A stretch of 64,000 nt of DNA, taken from Gnetum montanum (Eukaryota > Streptophyta > Gnetopsida > Gnetales > Gnetaceae). The DNA lies in contig MNCI01037817.1 in the NCBI GenBank assembly GCA_015680685.1, forward strand, positions 16,526-80,525, given 5' to 3'. The notes beneath the pieces were generated by a model. That model was not told where the DNA came from and made no database searches. It saw nothing but the letters and a program-made list of their open reading frames with translations. The translations under genes and the position numbers were made by a program. Numbering within the stretch: the first letter of the stretch is position 1; each line of letters opens with the position of its first letter. Shown in pieces: positions 11,447-22,199 of the stretch.

Positions 11447-11920
11447 TGATGAGTCATCCTTGGTTGGTTGCATTGACAAGGCCTCATCAATGTAGTCGAC
11501 CACATTGACGAGGCCTCATCCATGAGGCCCCATTAACACATTTTTACCTACATTAATGATGCCTCATCAATGCAATGTCTATTCATTACCTATAAATACA
11601 CACCTATCCACCACATTTTTGGGTGTCCAAATTTTAATTGTAATGAAGCTCTTGCATTTTTTTCATTCAAAAGTTAGAATTTTTTCCCCTAAGTGCCTGT
11701 AGTAAGAGTCATTGAGTGTACAGATCTTTATTTGAGCATTGTTGTACCTGAGCATGATAGTGTGTGTAGTAATAAATATAAACTTTCTGATAAACATTTT
11801 AGCACTTTGGATAGATTAGCTCTTTTGTTTATGCATTCAACATTTTCAATTATTTGTTAATATTTACCTTGAAGGTTTAACATAAGGCTTAATTACTAAG
11901 TGGGGAAACACATATCATCA
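11447..11920 (+). repeat. E1 3' LTR (short or internally deleted)
   Basis: Begins TGATGAGTC and ends ATATCATCA, matching the inverted ends of the E2 LTRs (TGATGAG...CTCATCA). TATA box TATAAATA at 11591-11598, about 25-30 bp after an AAGGCCTCATCAATG-type motif. The body aligns with E2 LTR in reverse up to about 11870, then lacks roughly 400 bp that E2 has (474 bp here, 884 bp in E2). No matching 5' LTR lies in the window, so age cannot be estimated. Confidence 0.75.
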
Positions 11921-12438
11921 GGCTTAATCTATCATGAGAAATCTAATCCATTTCCAATATAACATCATAATCCCCTAGATTTATGATGTGAAGATCGAAG
12001 AACTAAGTGGTATGCTAAATTACCAAGGATATGACTAGATAGACTTCATCCATAGCAAGTGCATGATCATTAATAAAACTAAAGGTAATTCCTTTATTAA
12101 GATGGTGACTTATCAAACCCAAGCATCTAACTACTATAAAAAGAAACCTATGTCAGTAATGAACTATAGTTTTCCCCATATTCGGATGAAGCAACTAAAA
12201 TAGATAACTATTCATATCCACTTAACTAACCTTCTTTAGCTATGTAGGAGTAGGAATCAGAGTAACAGCTTTAGCTTGGAAATCTACCAATCATTCATCT
12301 ATTTGATCAAAAATAGGGTTAGTTATCAATGTGGAGTTTCTAGACCTAACATCTATCCTCTTAGCATGACCATGTCTACTTCTAGCATCTTCCATTGCTA
12401 GACATAGAAATGGAAAGGGCAAATTAGTAAAAACCTAC
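11921..12438 (-). pseudogene. E0 gag start fused to protease end
   Basis: Minus strand, reading away from the LTR at 12454: a gag-like start (MEDARSRHGHAKR near 12400), then, without a capsid or zinc knuckle, sequence ending in INLGDYDVILEMD (near 11950-11990). The last block matches 'LGDYDVILGMDWL' at the end of retropepsin in chromovirus-type gypsy elements. At least 1 kb of gag and protease must be deleted between them. The element is cut off at 11920 by the end of E1. Confidence 0.5.
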
Positions 12439-12450
12439 GCTCTAATACTA
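12439..12450 (-). other. E0 primer-binding site, tRNA-Met type
   Basis: On the minus strand the bases read TAGTATTAGAGC, two transitions from TGGTATCAGAGC. That is the initiator-Met primer site of many plant gypsy and copia elements. It lies 3 bp from the LTR end (TGTTACA on the minus strand), the usual spacing. Confidence 0.75.
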
Positions 12451-12453
12451 GAT

Positions 12454-15400
12454 TGTAACACCCTCCTTCCTAGACCTTAGATTGGAGAGCATTACATTAG
12501 ATAAAACCCCTAATAAAATGATTGTCCATGATAAGAAAAAATATGATCTTTCTGTAAAAAGAAATAAAGGAACCTAGCATGATGCTGTAACTTAAGGAAA
12601 AGAGAAGAAACTAAATAGCAAAAGAAGAGAACTGCATAAACATAAGACATATGTGTATGTGTGTGTGCGCATGTGTGCAAGAAATATATTAGCATAAATC
12701 ACAAAAATAAATCTCCATAAAATAAGTATAAAATAGCATGATATAAAAGGTTCAACCATTCAAGTATCCATATATTCAAAAGCTGAAAAAGGAGATACAA
12801 TGTTTGGCATAAATGCTAAATTGTCAAATATATAAAATAGCCAAAGCCTAAAGTAAAAATATAATATCATCAAACTCATATCATCATATTGAATCTTCTA
12901 AGACCTCTCATATTCTCCCACCCAATAAACCTAAAAATAAAATTGATTATTAATATAAAACTAAGTGAGAAACCTTGGCAACCTGTCCAATTGCTAAATA
13001 AATAGATCTCATTGAAGTTAGGAGGAGCATGGCTAACCTACAAAACATGTTAGCTTTGACAACCAAAAAAGGATACAAATAAATAGTCAAACATCCATCA
13101 GACATGTGTTACCAAAACCAAGCTTTTTCCACTAAAACTATCACCATAAATAAGAAGGCTAGCATGCACTTCTCTTAGTGTTATATCTGTGTCATGTTTT
13201 CATGTATACTTATCATATGCTAGAATGTATCCATATCAAAATCAAATTAATAAGATCCTATATTTATTATTAGTCTCAATGAAATGTGAAGCATCATCTT
13301 AAACATTACTTTCAACATTCTCCAAACATACTGCTACTAAAGGCATAACCCAAGACATCACCTCTAATGTTCTAAAGGCACAACACAAGAGGACCAATGA
13401 TCCATGGAGTCACTCTTACACATATAAAGGATCCTTCCACTAAAATCATAGTGATGCACCTTAGTGAGGATCCATCACAAAACCATCTATAGGAAGTCCA
13501 TCATCAACCAATCACATAAACTTGGTACTCTCTCCAACCTTCAAAGAATCAATAAATAAATAACCATGATAAATCAAACTGATGGTGGAGGAAAATGACA
13601 AAATAAAGGAATTCATCTCATCAAATAGAATCATCAAACTATTGAAGCCTCACTACAATACCAATCCAAATCATAGCATAATAGCATCAAACCTACACTA
13701 ATCTCATGGAAATTCATCATCAAAGAAAAAATAAAAATCATCATCCAAAGAGATATTACAAATTTCAAATTAAAACCTAAGATGTAAATTAATCCAAGAA
13801 GATGTGTCTTTAACTATTTCTTCCAAACAAATCAATTGAGCCGCAATAGTTATAACATTCATATCATCAATAGTCAACAATCATATATGGATCAATATTT
13901 GTATCATGAAATATACACTTATCCAAGAAGGATGAATCAAACTCAAAATTCTAATGAGAATATTAATGAGATTAATACATGAAAGAATACACATAATAGG
14001 AATATAGGAGGTCAAAACAAGATAAATATCCAATTTAATCAATTAGATAAGATCACAAATCAACTAATATTTAGAGCAAACAATACCCATTCAAGCTAAG
14101 GAAATATCTTACATTTGAAGACTCAAAAGAGAACATAATCAATTCAAACAAATGTGAAAAACCAAATATTGATGTTGGAGTGTTATAAAACATAATCTAA
14201 CATGAAAAAAAATCAAAATATACAACAATCTAATATGTTCCAATATAAGTAAAAAATTCAACAATCAATCCCAAGCCAAATTCAACATGCTAACAAACTA
14301 AACTTCATAAATAAAGCATAATGAATTCAAAAAGGTACTAAATCAAATACCAACAACAAAAGATGTAGTAACACAAAAATATGAAAATACTATATCTAAA
14401 CCATGATTACACATAACTAGACCTTTATTTAAAGATAGCATAACTAGGTCTTTAATAATTTCCAAAATTAAGTCTAGAGTCAGATCATTATATAAATGTA
14501 TAATATTAAGTAAACTTATTATAGATCTAGCATTCATTTGAATTTTCTAATGATTCTATATCTATATAAAATCTTATATGCATACCTATTCTTTGTTAAA
14601 AATTCATGAAGATAAAAATTAGAAATACAAAGATATAGAACCATGAATCTAGCCTTAGAAAATCACACTAAAGAAAAAATAGAACAAGTTGTTGACAGAA
14701 AATAGGTCATAATTCTGTGATAGAAAAGTATTTTCTATTAATTTGAATAAATTTTGAAAGAAATAAATGGACATGATATATAGATAACATTTTAGAGCAA
14801 AATCTAGTATGGTGTATGATATGTCAAATTTTAATTTAAACTATCTAAAATGATGAAATTCAAGATAGTGTATGAAGAAAAATTTATAACTTATTAAAAT
14901 CACAAGGTTTATAATTGATTTTAAATGTATCTAAATGAAAATACATATAAAAACATCCATGAGACAAGTTTATACTTCTATACCTTACCATACTTGAGAT
15001 ATAGCCTTCTAAAAGCGCATAATGCATTCTAAAAATCCCTATGATTTTAGATAGGTTTGAAAGAAAGGTACATATATCAAAATATACAATAAATTATAAA
15101 TTTTTTTTCAAGTGGTATATATTTTGAATATGATTTCATAAACTTATATTTTAAATCCTAACTATAATGTATGTAATAGATAGGAATGTTTTTCTACATA
15201 ACATGTATTCTACTAATGAAATTCTCTATACTCTAAAGCCCTAGCTTCATGAAGAGAGATCATAGGATAAAGAAAAATGAATAAGTAGGTTAAAAATTTC
15301 TTTGCGTTAATCTAAGAACTATATAAAACTTAGAAACAAAATTAAGATAGAAATATCTATTTTGAAATTAAGTTGTAATACCCATCCCACAAAATTATTA

Positions 15401-16197
15401 TAAAATCCTCTTAAAACCCACACCTAAAACTAATGGAAATAACAATATAATCAATTAAAAATTATGCACATGAAACCTAAAGAATAAGCATTCTAAGTAC
15501 TCAAAGAAATATCCTTTAGTGAAAAATTAGCATAATAAACATATAAAATTAATTGAAACAAAACCCATTTTACAAGTATGTGCAAACCTATAACCATAAC
15601 TGGAAAAGAAGCTAAGATTACTTACCTCTAAATTTATCTAATGAAAATCCATGAAAGAGGAAAGAAAAATGGAAAATCCAAGCAATCAGCATAATCAATG
15701 TACAATGAACCACCATTTCTATAGCTTCAGTCTCCCACAACACCTTTATCAAATCATCAAGATGTATGAAGAGGAAGTGCTATGAAAGTTTTATTAGGGA
15801 TTGACCAAGAAAAAACATGGAATGGAAGAAAACACTAATTATCCAAAAAAATTACAAAAATAAAAGAATACTATCAAAAATCGTATCCATCTTAAATGTA
15901 ATTACCTTTTTTACTCACATAACTCCCACACATGTAAAAACAATTATAAAAAAAAAGATACCATAAAACCAACCATTCTAAAATATATATTGAAACATTC
16001 TCTCATAAAAAGAAAATAAAACTAATCTAAACAAATACATTACATAAACATGCTTGTATACATATAAAAATCATCAAACCACATAACCACTAGGATTACA
16101 TGTACTCTAAGAAAATAATTAAACAAACCATGAATCACATGCCATGCCATGCTTTCAAACAAATCTTATGCGATCTTGTCACACTTAACAACAAGGT
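12454..16197 (-). repeat. E0 5' LTR, long, right end cut by E6
   Basis: The plus strand begins TGTAACACCCTCC at 12454, next to the primer site. This is the inverse of a GGGTGTTACA end typical of Tekay/Del-like plant gypsy LTRs. The region is very AT-rich and non-coding, with LTR-typical text such as GAAACCTTGGCAACCTG near 12970. A second TGTAATACCC at 15373 could be the edge of another LTR fragment; no primer site lies beside it. A CA simple repeat (about 12655-12680) is present. I see no gene in these 3.7 kb, and the true outer end of the LTR is not certain. Confidence 0.5.
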
Positions 16198-17343
16198 TGA
16201 AGCACCATAAAGAAAATCCATGTTGAAACTTCTAAACAAAATTATTTGTAATTTGGTGGAAAAATAATGCTAGACACAACTTCCTTATTTTCCCCAATAT
16301 CTAGCATTGTAACCTTCATCACTATAATTTGAGGTGGTATTTTTATTGTAAAATGTAAAATTTACAATTCATATGTTGTGGATCTCACACATCCTAGCTT
16401 ATGCAGGCTAAAAAATGATTCATAAGCTATGAATGCCTCATCTTCTAGGTTGGAAAAGCTATATTTTTCATATATCGATGCTCAAGAAGGTTGAAAATGT
16501 CCTATAGAGCATTAAGTCTAGCATTTCTTAGCCTATATGCTAGCCATGATAGTTTTTATGCTGGAGAAGCCTACAAAGGTAGTGTATAAAATCTATGTTT
16601 TGAATTATTATGATGGGCCTTGGATTTTTACATTGGGTAGCATATTGAGATAGTGTGAAAAACATAAAAATATCCAAATTTGATAAATACATTGTCAAGA
16701 GATGACTTGCACACACCAAAAATTTGTCGCAATCTATTAGAAGTCATGGCAGATATTTGCAGTAATGAATCAAACATCAAATGACCTATTTAAAATAGAA
16801 TTGATCACATTGAAAGGACTTTTGGCAATTTCTATTTAGGTTCAATACAAAGAATTTTAGAGCAATGCAAATCTACTAAGATTTCATAGGCATTCTTCTA
16901 CACACAAAGTAGATACTAATGATAGAGAAGCCAATGACGAGCTTCAGAACCATAAATTCAAAACTACTAAAGAGCAAAGCTGATTACAAAGCATACTCTA
17001 TCAAGTGAATCAGGTTTCAAGCATTCTCCCTTTGGCTCTTTGTGCTTTTAAAGCACAAAAAATATGTATCACCTAAACTTTGTATCTATGAACACTATCA
17101 TTATTTTAATAAAAACTTTGTAGTTTCATGTGTTCAATAAATTTTTTTTCCACATTTCTCTACATTTAGATTTTTATTTTTCATTTTATTTATTCACATC
17201 GATAATAGATTGCAAGTCCTTGGGTAATTAACAAGATCATCCAATGTGCTTTAGATCCTTTTCTTGAGTCCTATGGATTCGAGGTCAAACTATTTCACCT
17301 TAAGATTTTTGGCTTTCTAGCACCGGGTTTTTTAGGTCTTGCA
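16198..17343 (+). repeat. E6 5' LTR
   Basis: Starts TGAAGCACC, corresponding to TGAAACACC in E3 and E5, and ends near TTAGGTCTTGCA. Blocks 16300-16500 and 17220-17343 align in reverse with the E4 LTR at 20040-20240 and 18904-19030. No TATA box was recognised with confidence. 1,146 bp is shorter than the 1,384-1,647 bp of its relatives, so it has internal deletions. Confidence 0.7.
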
Positions 17344-17345
17344 AT

Positions 17346-17366
17346 TTCTTATGCTAGAAGGAGGAT
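17346..17366 (+). other. E6 primer-binding site
   Basis: The bases TATGCTAGAAGGAGGA correspond to TGGCGCTAGAAGGAGG in E3, with CpG-type losses, directly after the LTR end. I do not assign the tRNA. Confidence 0.65.
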
Positions 17367-18369
17367 CTCCACCCAAATACTTTGCTTAATCTTAATCTAC
17401 ATTTTCTCATAAATCAATTTTGGTCATTGTTCACCTATGTGTAAAAACCTTTAAATTTTTCTTTGGATTTCTTCCCAAAGCTAGTGTAGCCTTGGGACTT
17501 TGCAATTTTGATTGGCATTTCTAAAAACCAATGCTACCTTGAAACCAGTTTTGGCCTCTATTTAACATTAAAAATATATTTTGGATTTTTCTTTGATCCC
17601 ATCTTAAAACTATAGTTTATTTTTACAAACTTGAAATTTTATAGTTATTGTAGGGCTTTTCCTAAAGACCAGCATATAGTCTATGAAGACTTTGGGTAAT
17701 CCATTATTTTTATATTGATGCTAGATTTCTCCAAGCCTAGAATATAGGCTACAATAGGATTGGATCATCTATCACTTTTACAATAAGACCTAAAAATTTC
17801 AAAGCTCAACGTAAAAACTATAGCAACCTATACTTTTCATTTTTCAAAATTTATCTTCAAGATTTTCCAAAGCCTAGCATATAACCCACTACCCTTTCAC
17901 TTGCATATTTTCAGAAAGAAATATATATTTATTATTAGGTTTCTCTCAAACCCTAGTTTATTTTTTGCATTGCAAACTATGTTTGGGTGATTACCCAAAC
18001 CCAGTGTAAAATCGGTAACCTATCTAGAACATTTCTAGATTAAATTTTTCTAATAGCCATTAGTCTTTGCATTCCAAGGCATATAAAATTTAAAAAATTA
18101 ATTAATTAACTTTTACTATGCAATCTACAATGCTGCCACTACCACGTGCACTTCTCCTATAGTTGCAATTTTTGCCATATTTCATAGGTTGAGTCTTTTA
18201 TATGGTAAGCAATACCACCTACTAAGATTCTTAATTCATAACCTAGTTAAATATTTGGTTAATGTATTTNAGCAATACCACCTACCAAGATTCTTAATTC
18301 ATAACCTAGTTAAATATTTGGTTAATGTATTTTTCTAGGTCCACTGTATTACCTCTCAACCTTACCTAC
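17367..18369 (+). other. E6 untranslated leader, with N-joined duplication
   Basis: About 1 kb of T-rich DNA between primer site and gag, with no protein seen. It contains phrases such as 'gattttccaaagcctagcatata' in degenerate repetition (17480-17900). A single N at 18270 sits between two near-identical 62-bp copies (18208-18269 and 18271-18332). This is most likely an assembly join and not biology. Confidence 0.6.
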
Positions 18370-18903
18370 ATGGCCCCTACCATGACAAAGTTTGTGTCTA
18401 TGACCCAGAAGACCTAGTAGTCATAAAGGATAGATAGTCACTTAGGCAAAGGGATAAGAAACTAGACTTCATAGTTATCAACAAGGAATTTTATAGCTTC
18501 TCCTATGCTAAAATATAGGCTAGTCTCCTCATATCATGTTCTAAGTCTGACACTAAGCATCAATTCAAAATCATACACTATGATGAGAAAGAATACATCC
18601 CATCACTTTATGACAAGATTTTGTTAACCAATTTCTGTGCACACATGTTAATACAATTTATAGACATCAATGAGTGAAGTGATGCGATTTTTTTGGATGC
18701 ATTCCAATAGAAGCAAGATGGATTTAGGGCTAAACAAGAATTTGATACCTTCATTGGGAGCCTCTTCCAAAAATCAGATTCCTAAAAAATTGTTCCTAAT
18801 TTTACATCTTCCATGTCATCTATGGAAAACGTTCCTCAACCTTCTTCTTCTTCTATTCATCCCACCATATTTGGATCAACACCAATTATTTTCACACATT
18901 AAC
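18370..18903 (+). pseudogene. E6 gag N-terminal part
   Basis: ATG at 18370 (MAPTMTK), in the same context as the E3 gag start. After one frameshift the frame reads SLRQRDKKLDFIVI, YAKIQASLLIS-like sequence (the Gln position is TAG), KHQFKIIHYDEKEYIPSLYD and FCAHMLIQFI. This matches E3 gag residues about 30-110 (SLRLQGKEPIFTVI, KRKFEVVHRGGQDFKP, ELITQLVMAK) in order. It is cut at 18903 by the E4 LTR. The role of this N-terminal region is unknown; the capsid domain lies further on in E3. Confidence 0.6.
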
Positions 18904-20287
18904 TATAATGCCTAAAAAATTTGGTCATTGGAAAATTGAAAATCCTAGGTGAAATAGTTTAACTTTGAATCCCAAGGATATCCAAGAAGAAGATCCATAG
19001 CACCCTAGATGGTCTTGTTGATCATCCAAGAACTTTAGGAGTATTAATGGGGGTAAACAATTCAAATGAAAATTGTATATTTTCTTTAAGAAAATGCACA
19101 AAAATGAATCTTAAATAAATTTACACAAAAAATGAACTGTAGGATTTATTACAATAATAAAATATTGAAAACAAAGAGCTCAAAAAATGTGTACAAATTA
19201 TCTGCCTAAATGCATAGGGAGTTACTCAAATGAAGCTTAATGCTTGTTGGAGTCAGTAGGCTATGCTTTGTAGTCACCTCCATGATCCATGTAATCTCCA
19301 ACTTCAATTTTCAAAACTTCATGGTGACTTGCAACTTGGATCTACAACATTGATGAAAAGGTGGAAAGGTCTATAAAGTGTTGATGTAAAGGGGATAAGG
19401 TTCTACAATGTTGGTTGCCAAGGGGAGTAAGTTATGTGTAGTGTTCATTTCCAATGAGGGTAAGGGGATAAGGTATGTGAATGACCTTTTGGTGTTGAGC
19501 AATTTCTTTGACAATCTCCAATGCTCAACCAATCACTAGTTTACCAAAAGTCTTGCAAATGCTAATGGTTACAACTACATAAGGTTGCCAAGGTTTTACA
19601 ATCCCCTTGAACCTCTTCAATTTAGGGTTGGTTTTTGGTTTGAAATTTCCTCCATGATTGTTGATAGATTGATATAATTTGTAGGTGTAGCAAACCTTTG
19701 ATTTCAGTGTAATTTCCATTTATGATAAGTTTTGATACCCCCAAGGCCATCTATTATGTTGGATACCATAAATAGTAAATGGAATTTTGGCATACCATTC
19801 TAGCTTTACCCAACTATGTTGGCTTTGTAGCATCCATGTTGGAATTGTTGGAGTAATGCTAAAATTGTTGAAAAAAAAAACCAAATCCCCAACCACTAAA
19901 ATTCTAGATTTTTGAGCAATGTTGAAGTTTACGGAAGCTATGCTAGTTACTACTATGAAAATGAAAACCCAAATCCCCAATCCTAGGTGTAGGTGGTTCT
20001 AGCATAGTTGAGGTTATGACCCATGAAAAAGCCAAATTTTATAGTTCCCAAGGCATTTTTAGCCTTCTCGAGACCAAATATAGACATGGCATGACATTTT
20101 CCACTTGGGAAGTAAGGCCATGACAACTTATAAAGCATTTTTTAACCCCAAAAATTTAATGTATGTAGCATTACATCTTATGGATTACAAACCCCACATT
20201 TTTACAATAAAAATATAGCCTTAAGTGTAGTGGTGAAGGTTATAAAGTCAAAACGTTTACAACATGTATTTTATTGGTGGTGTTTCA
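18904..20287 (-). repeat. E4 3' LTR
   Basis: On the minus strand it starts TGAAACACCACC and ends near GGCATTATA. Several blocks match the E3 LTR, for example 'gtcttgttgatca' near 19010, which is 'gtcttgtcgatca' in E3. It is immediately followed, on the minus strand upstream, by the family polypurine tract. By eye it resembles the E6 LTR more than the E4 5' LTR. Open frames at 19525-19980 are chance. Confidence 0.65.
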
Positions 20288-20312
20288 TTGGATCCTCTTT
20301 GTTGATGTTTGG
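20288..20312 (-). other. E4 polypurine tract region
   Basis: The minus strand reads CATCAACAAAGAGGATCC just before the LTR. It corresponds to CAACAAAGAGGGG in E3 and GACAAAGAGGGG in E5, with one G-to-A change. Confidence 0.65.
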
Positions 20313-21251
20313 AGGATTGACCTAAAAGACATTAACAAGGAGTACAAAATATCACTATAGGTCTATCACCAACATTTCCTCTTCACACTTGATTTTATGG
20401 TATTTAGCCATGCTAAAGAGTGCTTGTGATGATGGGATTAAGTGTTATGATAAGATGAGATAGGTTGAAGGCTATATTTGGTTATGAGAGAATGGTCACA
20501 TGGGTTAACAATGAATTCCCAATGTTGACATCATGGTCATGGTTATGGTAGTGAGATCTTGGGCTAATTAATGGAGTATTTGAGCTTTGTGCTTCAAAGT
20601 GTTAATCACTTGATAATTTTTTTGAGGAATTGACACCTTGCTCTAAGGCTTCTTTGGTTATTAGGCTCCTCCCTTTTCTTGTTTGGAGTAATTGGTTTAT
20701 CCTTTGGTCTTCATCAGTCTTTTAGCTTCTTAGCAATTTGGTTCCCCATATTTTTTTTTTCTTTTTTTGATGGAATGAATTCTTTATTTGGTTTCATTAC
20801 CAAGGCCAAGTTCAATTTGATTTTCCCATTAAATGAGATTTGTTACATTGAATAGACTTGATGTTAGAGCATGATGAAGAAAACATCTTATGACCATAAT
20901 CCATAAGTGTCAAACATAGGTCATCATTGGTGTTCAGAGCAAGGTAGGTTATAACTGGACTATGGGATTGGGCTTAATAATGGGTAATGACAACAATGTG
21001 AAACAAGCAATCTAATTATAGTAGAACACACTAGCTAATCTTAGGCACCAAGGTCACATGGTAACTTGTTTTTTCGATGAGTTTCACCTTTGAAATCACT
21101 ACCAAGCTTTATCCTACAAGCACAACTCCAAGAGTATAAGAAAACAAGATAAAGAAAACATGTTATTACAAGATAACGTATAGGACCAAATGAGACAACT
21201 AGCAAACCAAGTCATAATAGGTCACCATTGTCAAAGAATAGAGAGATCTAT
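20313..21251 (-). other. E4 3' untranslated region, part 1
   Basis: About 940 bp with no protein recognised. It is the E4 segment between the polypurine tract and the E2 insertion point. The first 70 bp from the tract still align with E3 (33194-33245); the rest is too diverged. T-run at 20750-20767. Confidence 0.5.
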
Positions 21252-22135
21252 TGATGAGTGGCATGGAACCCCTATGCCCAACCATACAAATTAAAAAGTG
21301 TTCATGTGCAATCTTGTTGAATTTTGTAGACTTCATCATTTTGAGTGCACTAGCCCTTTAGGAAGTGAATCTAGCCTTACGATCAGTAATTTTCTTTGCA
21401 ATTACACTTGTGACTTTTATTGGTATGGTTAAGTGTAACTAAGGTATTCAATTTTAATCATTTTTTATGTTTTATAGATCAGTGCTCAAATATGGATAAA
21501 AGTAATTTGATTAATTAATTTACTAGCATTTAACTAATCCTAACATAAGTATCCATTCCCACATTTTATACACATCTTGAACCCATGTATCCACTACTAG
21601 GCAACTAAGTGCTATGCTATTGGGCATATCAAGAAATAAGACTATTGGGATTACCAAGCAAATATGTGTTATACTTGAAGCAATTATACTTATGTATCTA
21701 ATTTATCTAGCTTAATAACCTTATTAATTCAATTACTAGAAAATAATTGCAAAATAATTGAGAACAATCAAAAATTAATTGAAAACATTAAGTGGATAAA
21801 TAAAATAGCTAATCTATCCAAAGTGCTACAAGGTTTATCAAAAAGCTCATCTTTATCATCGCACACACTATTGTGCTTAGGTACAACAATGCTCAAATAA
21901 AGATCCATACACTCAATGACTCCTACTATATGCACTCAAAGAAAAAAATTCTAACTTTTGAATGAAAAAAATGTAAGAGCTTCACTACTATTGAAATTTA
22001 AATTGCCATAAATGTGGCTAGTAGGCATCTATTTATAGGCAGTAGATAGACACTACATCAATAAGGCCTCATCAACGTAGGATGAGATGCATCAACAAGG
22101 CCTCATCGATGCAACCAACCAATGATAACTCATCA
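21252..22135 (-). repeat. E2 3' LTR
   Basis: Ends TGATGAG...CTCATCA. It aligns along its whole length with the 5' LTR at 41401-42342. On the minus strand the TATA box TATAAATA is at 22030-22037, preceded by two AAGGCCTCATC-type motifs (22060-22110). The LTR pair differs by many transitions and by several indels, so the insertion is old. Confidence 0.85.
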
Positions 22136-22150
22136 CACCCCCACGACTAA
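22136..22150 (-). other. E2 polypurine tract
   Basis: The minus strand reads TTAGTCGTGGGGGTG immediately before the LTR start TGATGAG. Confidence 0.7.
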
Positions 22151-22199
22151 ATAAAAATTTATCCTCGAGTTCTTTTACAAAATTGGGAAGGTATAGGAT

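Larger units (their letters stand above)
1425..11920 (+). mobile_element. E1: Athila-like Ty3/gypsy retrotransposon, 5'-truncated, decayed
   Basis: In order on the plus strand: gag, retropepsin remnant, RT, RNase H, integrase, a long non-coding stretch, an extra coiled-coil ORF, a polypurine tract and a 3' LTR. This is the layout of the Athila/Calypso lineage, which carries an env-position ORF after pol. Almost every part aligns by eye with E2 (21252-42342, minus strand), whose primer site supports the lineage. The 5' LTR, primer site and gag start are missing; similarity to E2 begins near 1425. A second gag segment (5363-6025) replaces part of the integrase. Reading frames carry many TAG, TAA and TGA codons. 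Confidence 0.8.
16198..18903 (+). mobile_element. E6: 5' part of a Tat-like element (LTR, primer site, gag start)
   Basis: A plus-strand LTR (16198-17343) is followed by a primer site and the start of gag, all matching in order the complete element E3 (minus strand, 31721-40992). E4, of the same family and opposite orientation, interrupts it at 18903/18904. The continuation is not certain: E5 at 53518-58714 has the right orientation and family, but its right flank does not match the left flank of E6 (5 bp before 16198 is AAGGT, after 58714 is TCCAC). Confidence 0.65.

Noticed and set aside
12655-12680. Regulatory element at the CA-rich run
   Set aside because: It is a plain dinucleotide microsatellite inside an LTR.
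15371-16197. Separate LTR beginning at TGTAATACCC
   Set aside because: No primer site, polypurine tract or matching partner; kept as an alternative edge of the E0 LTR.
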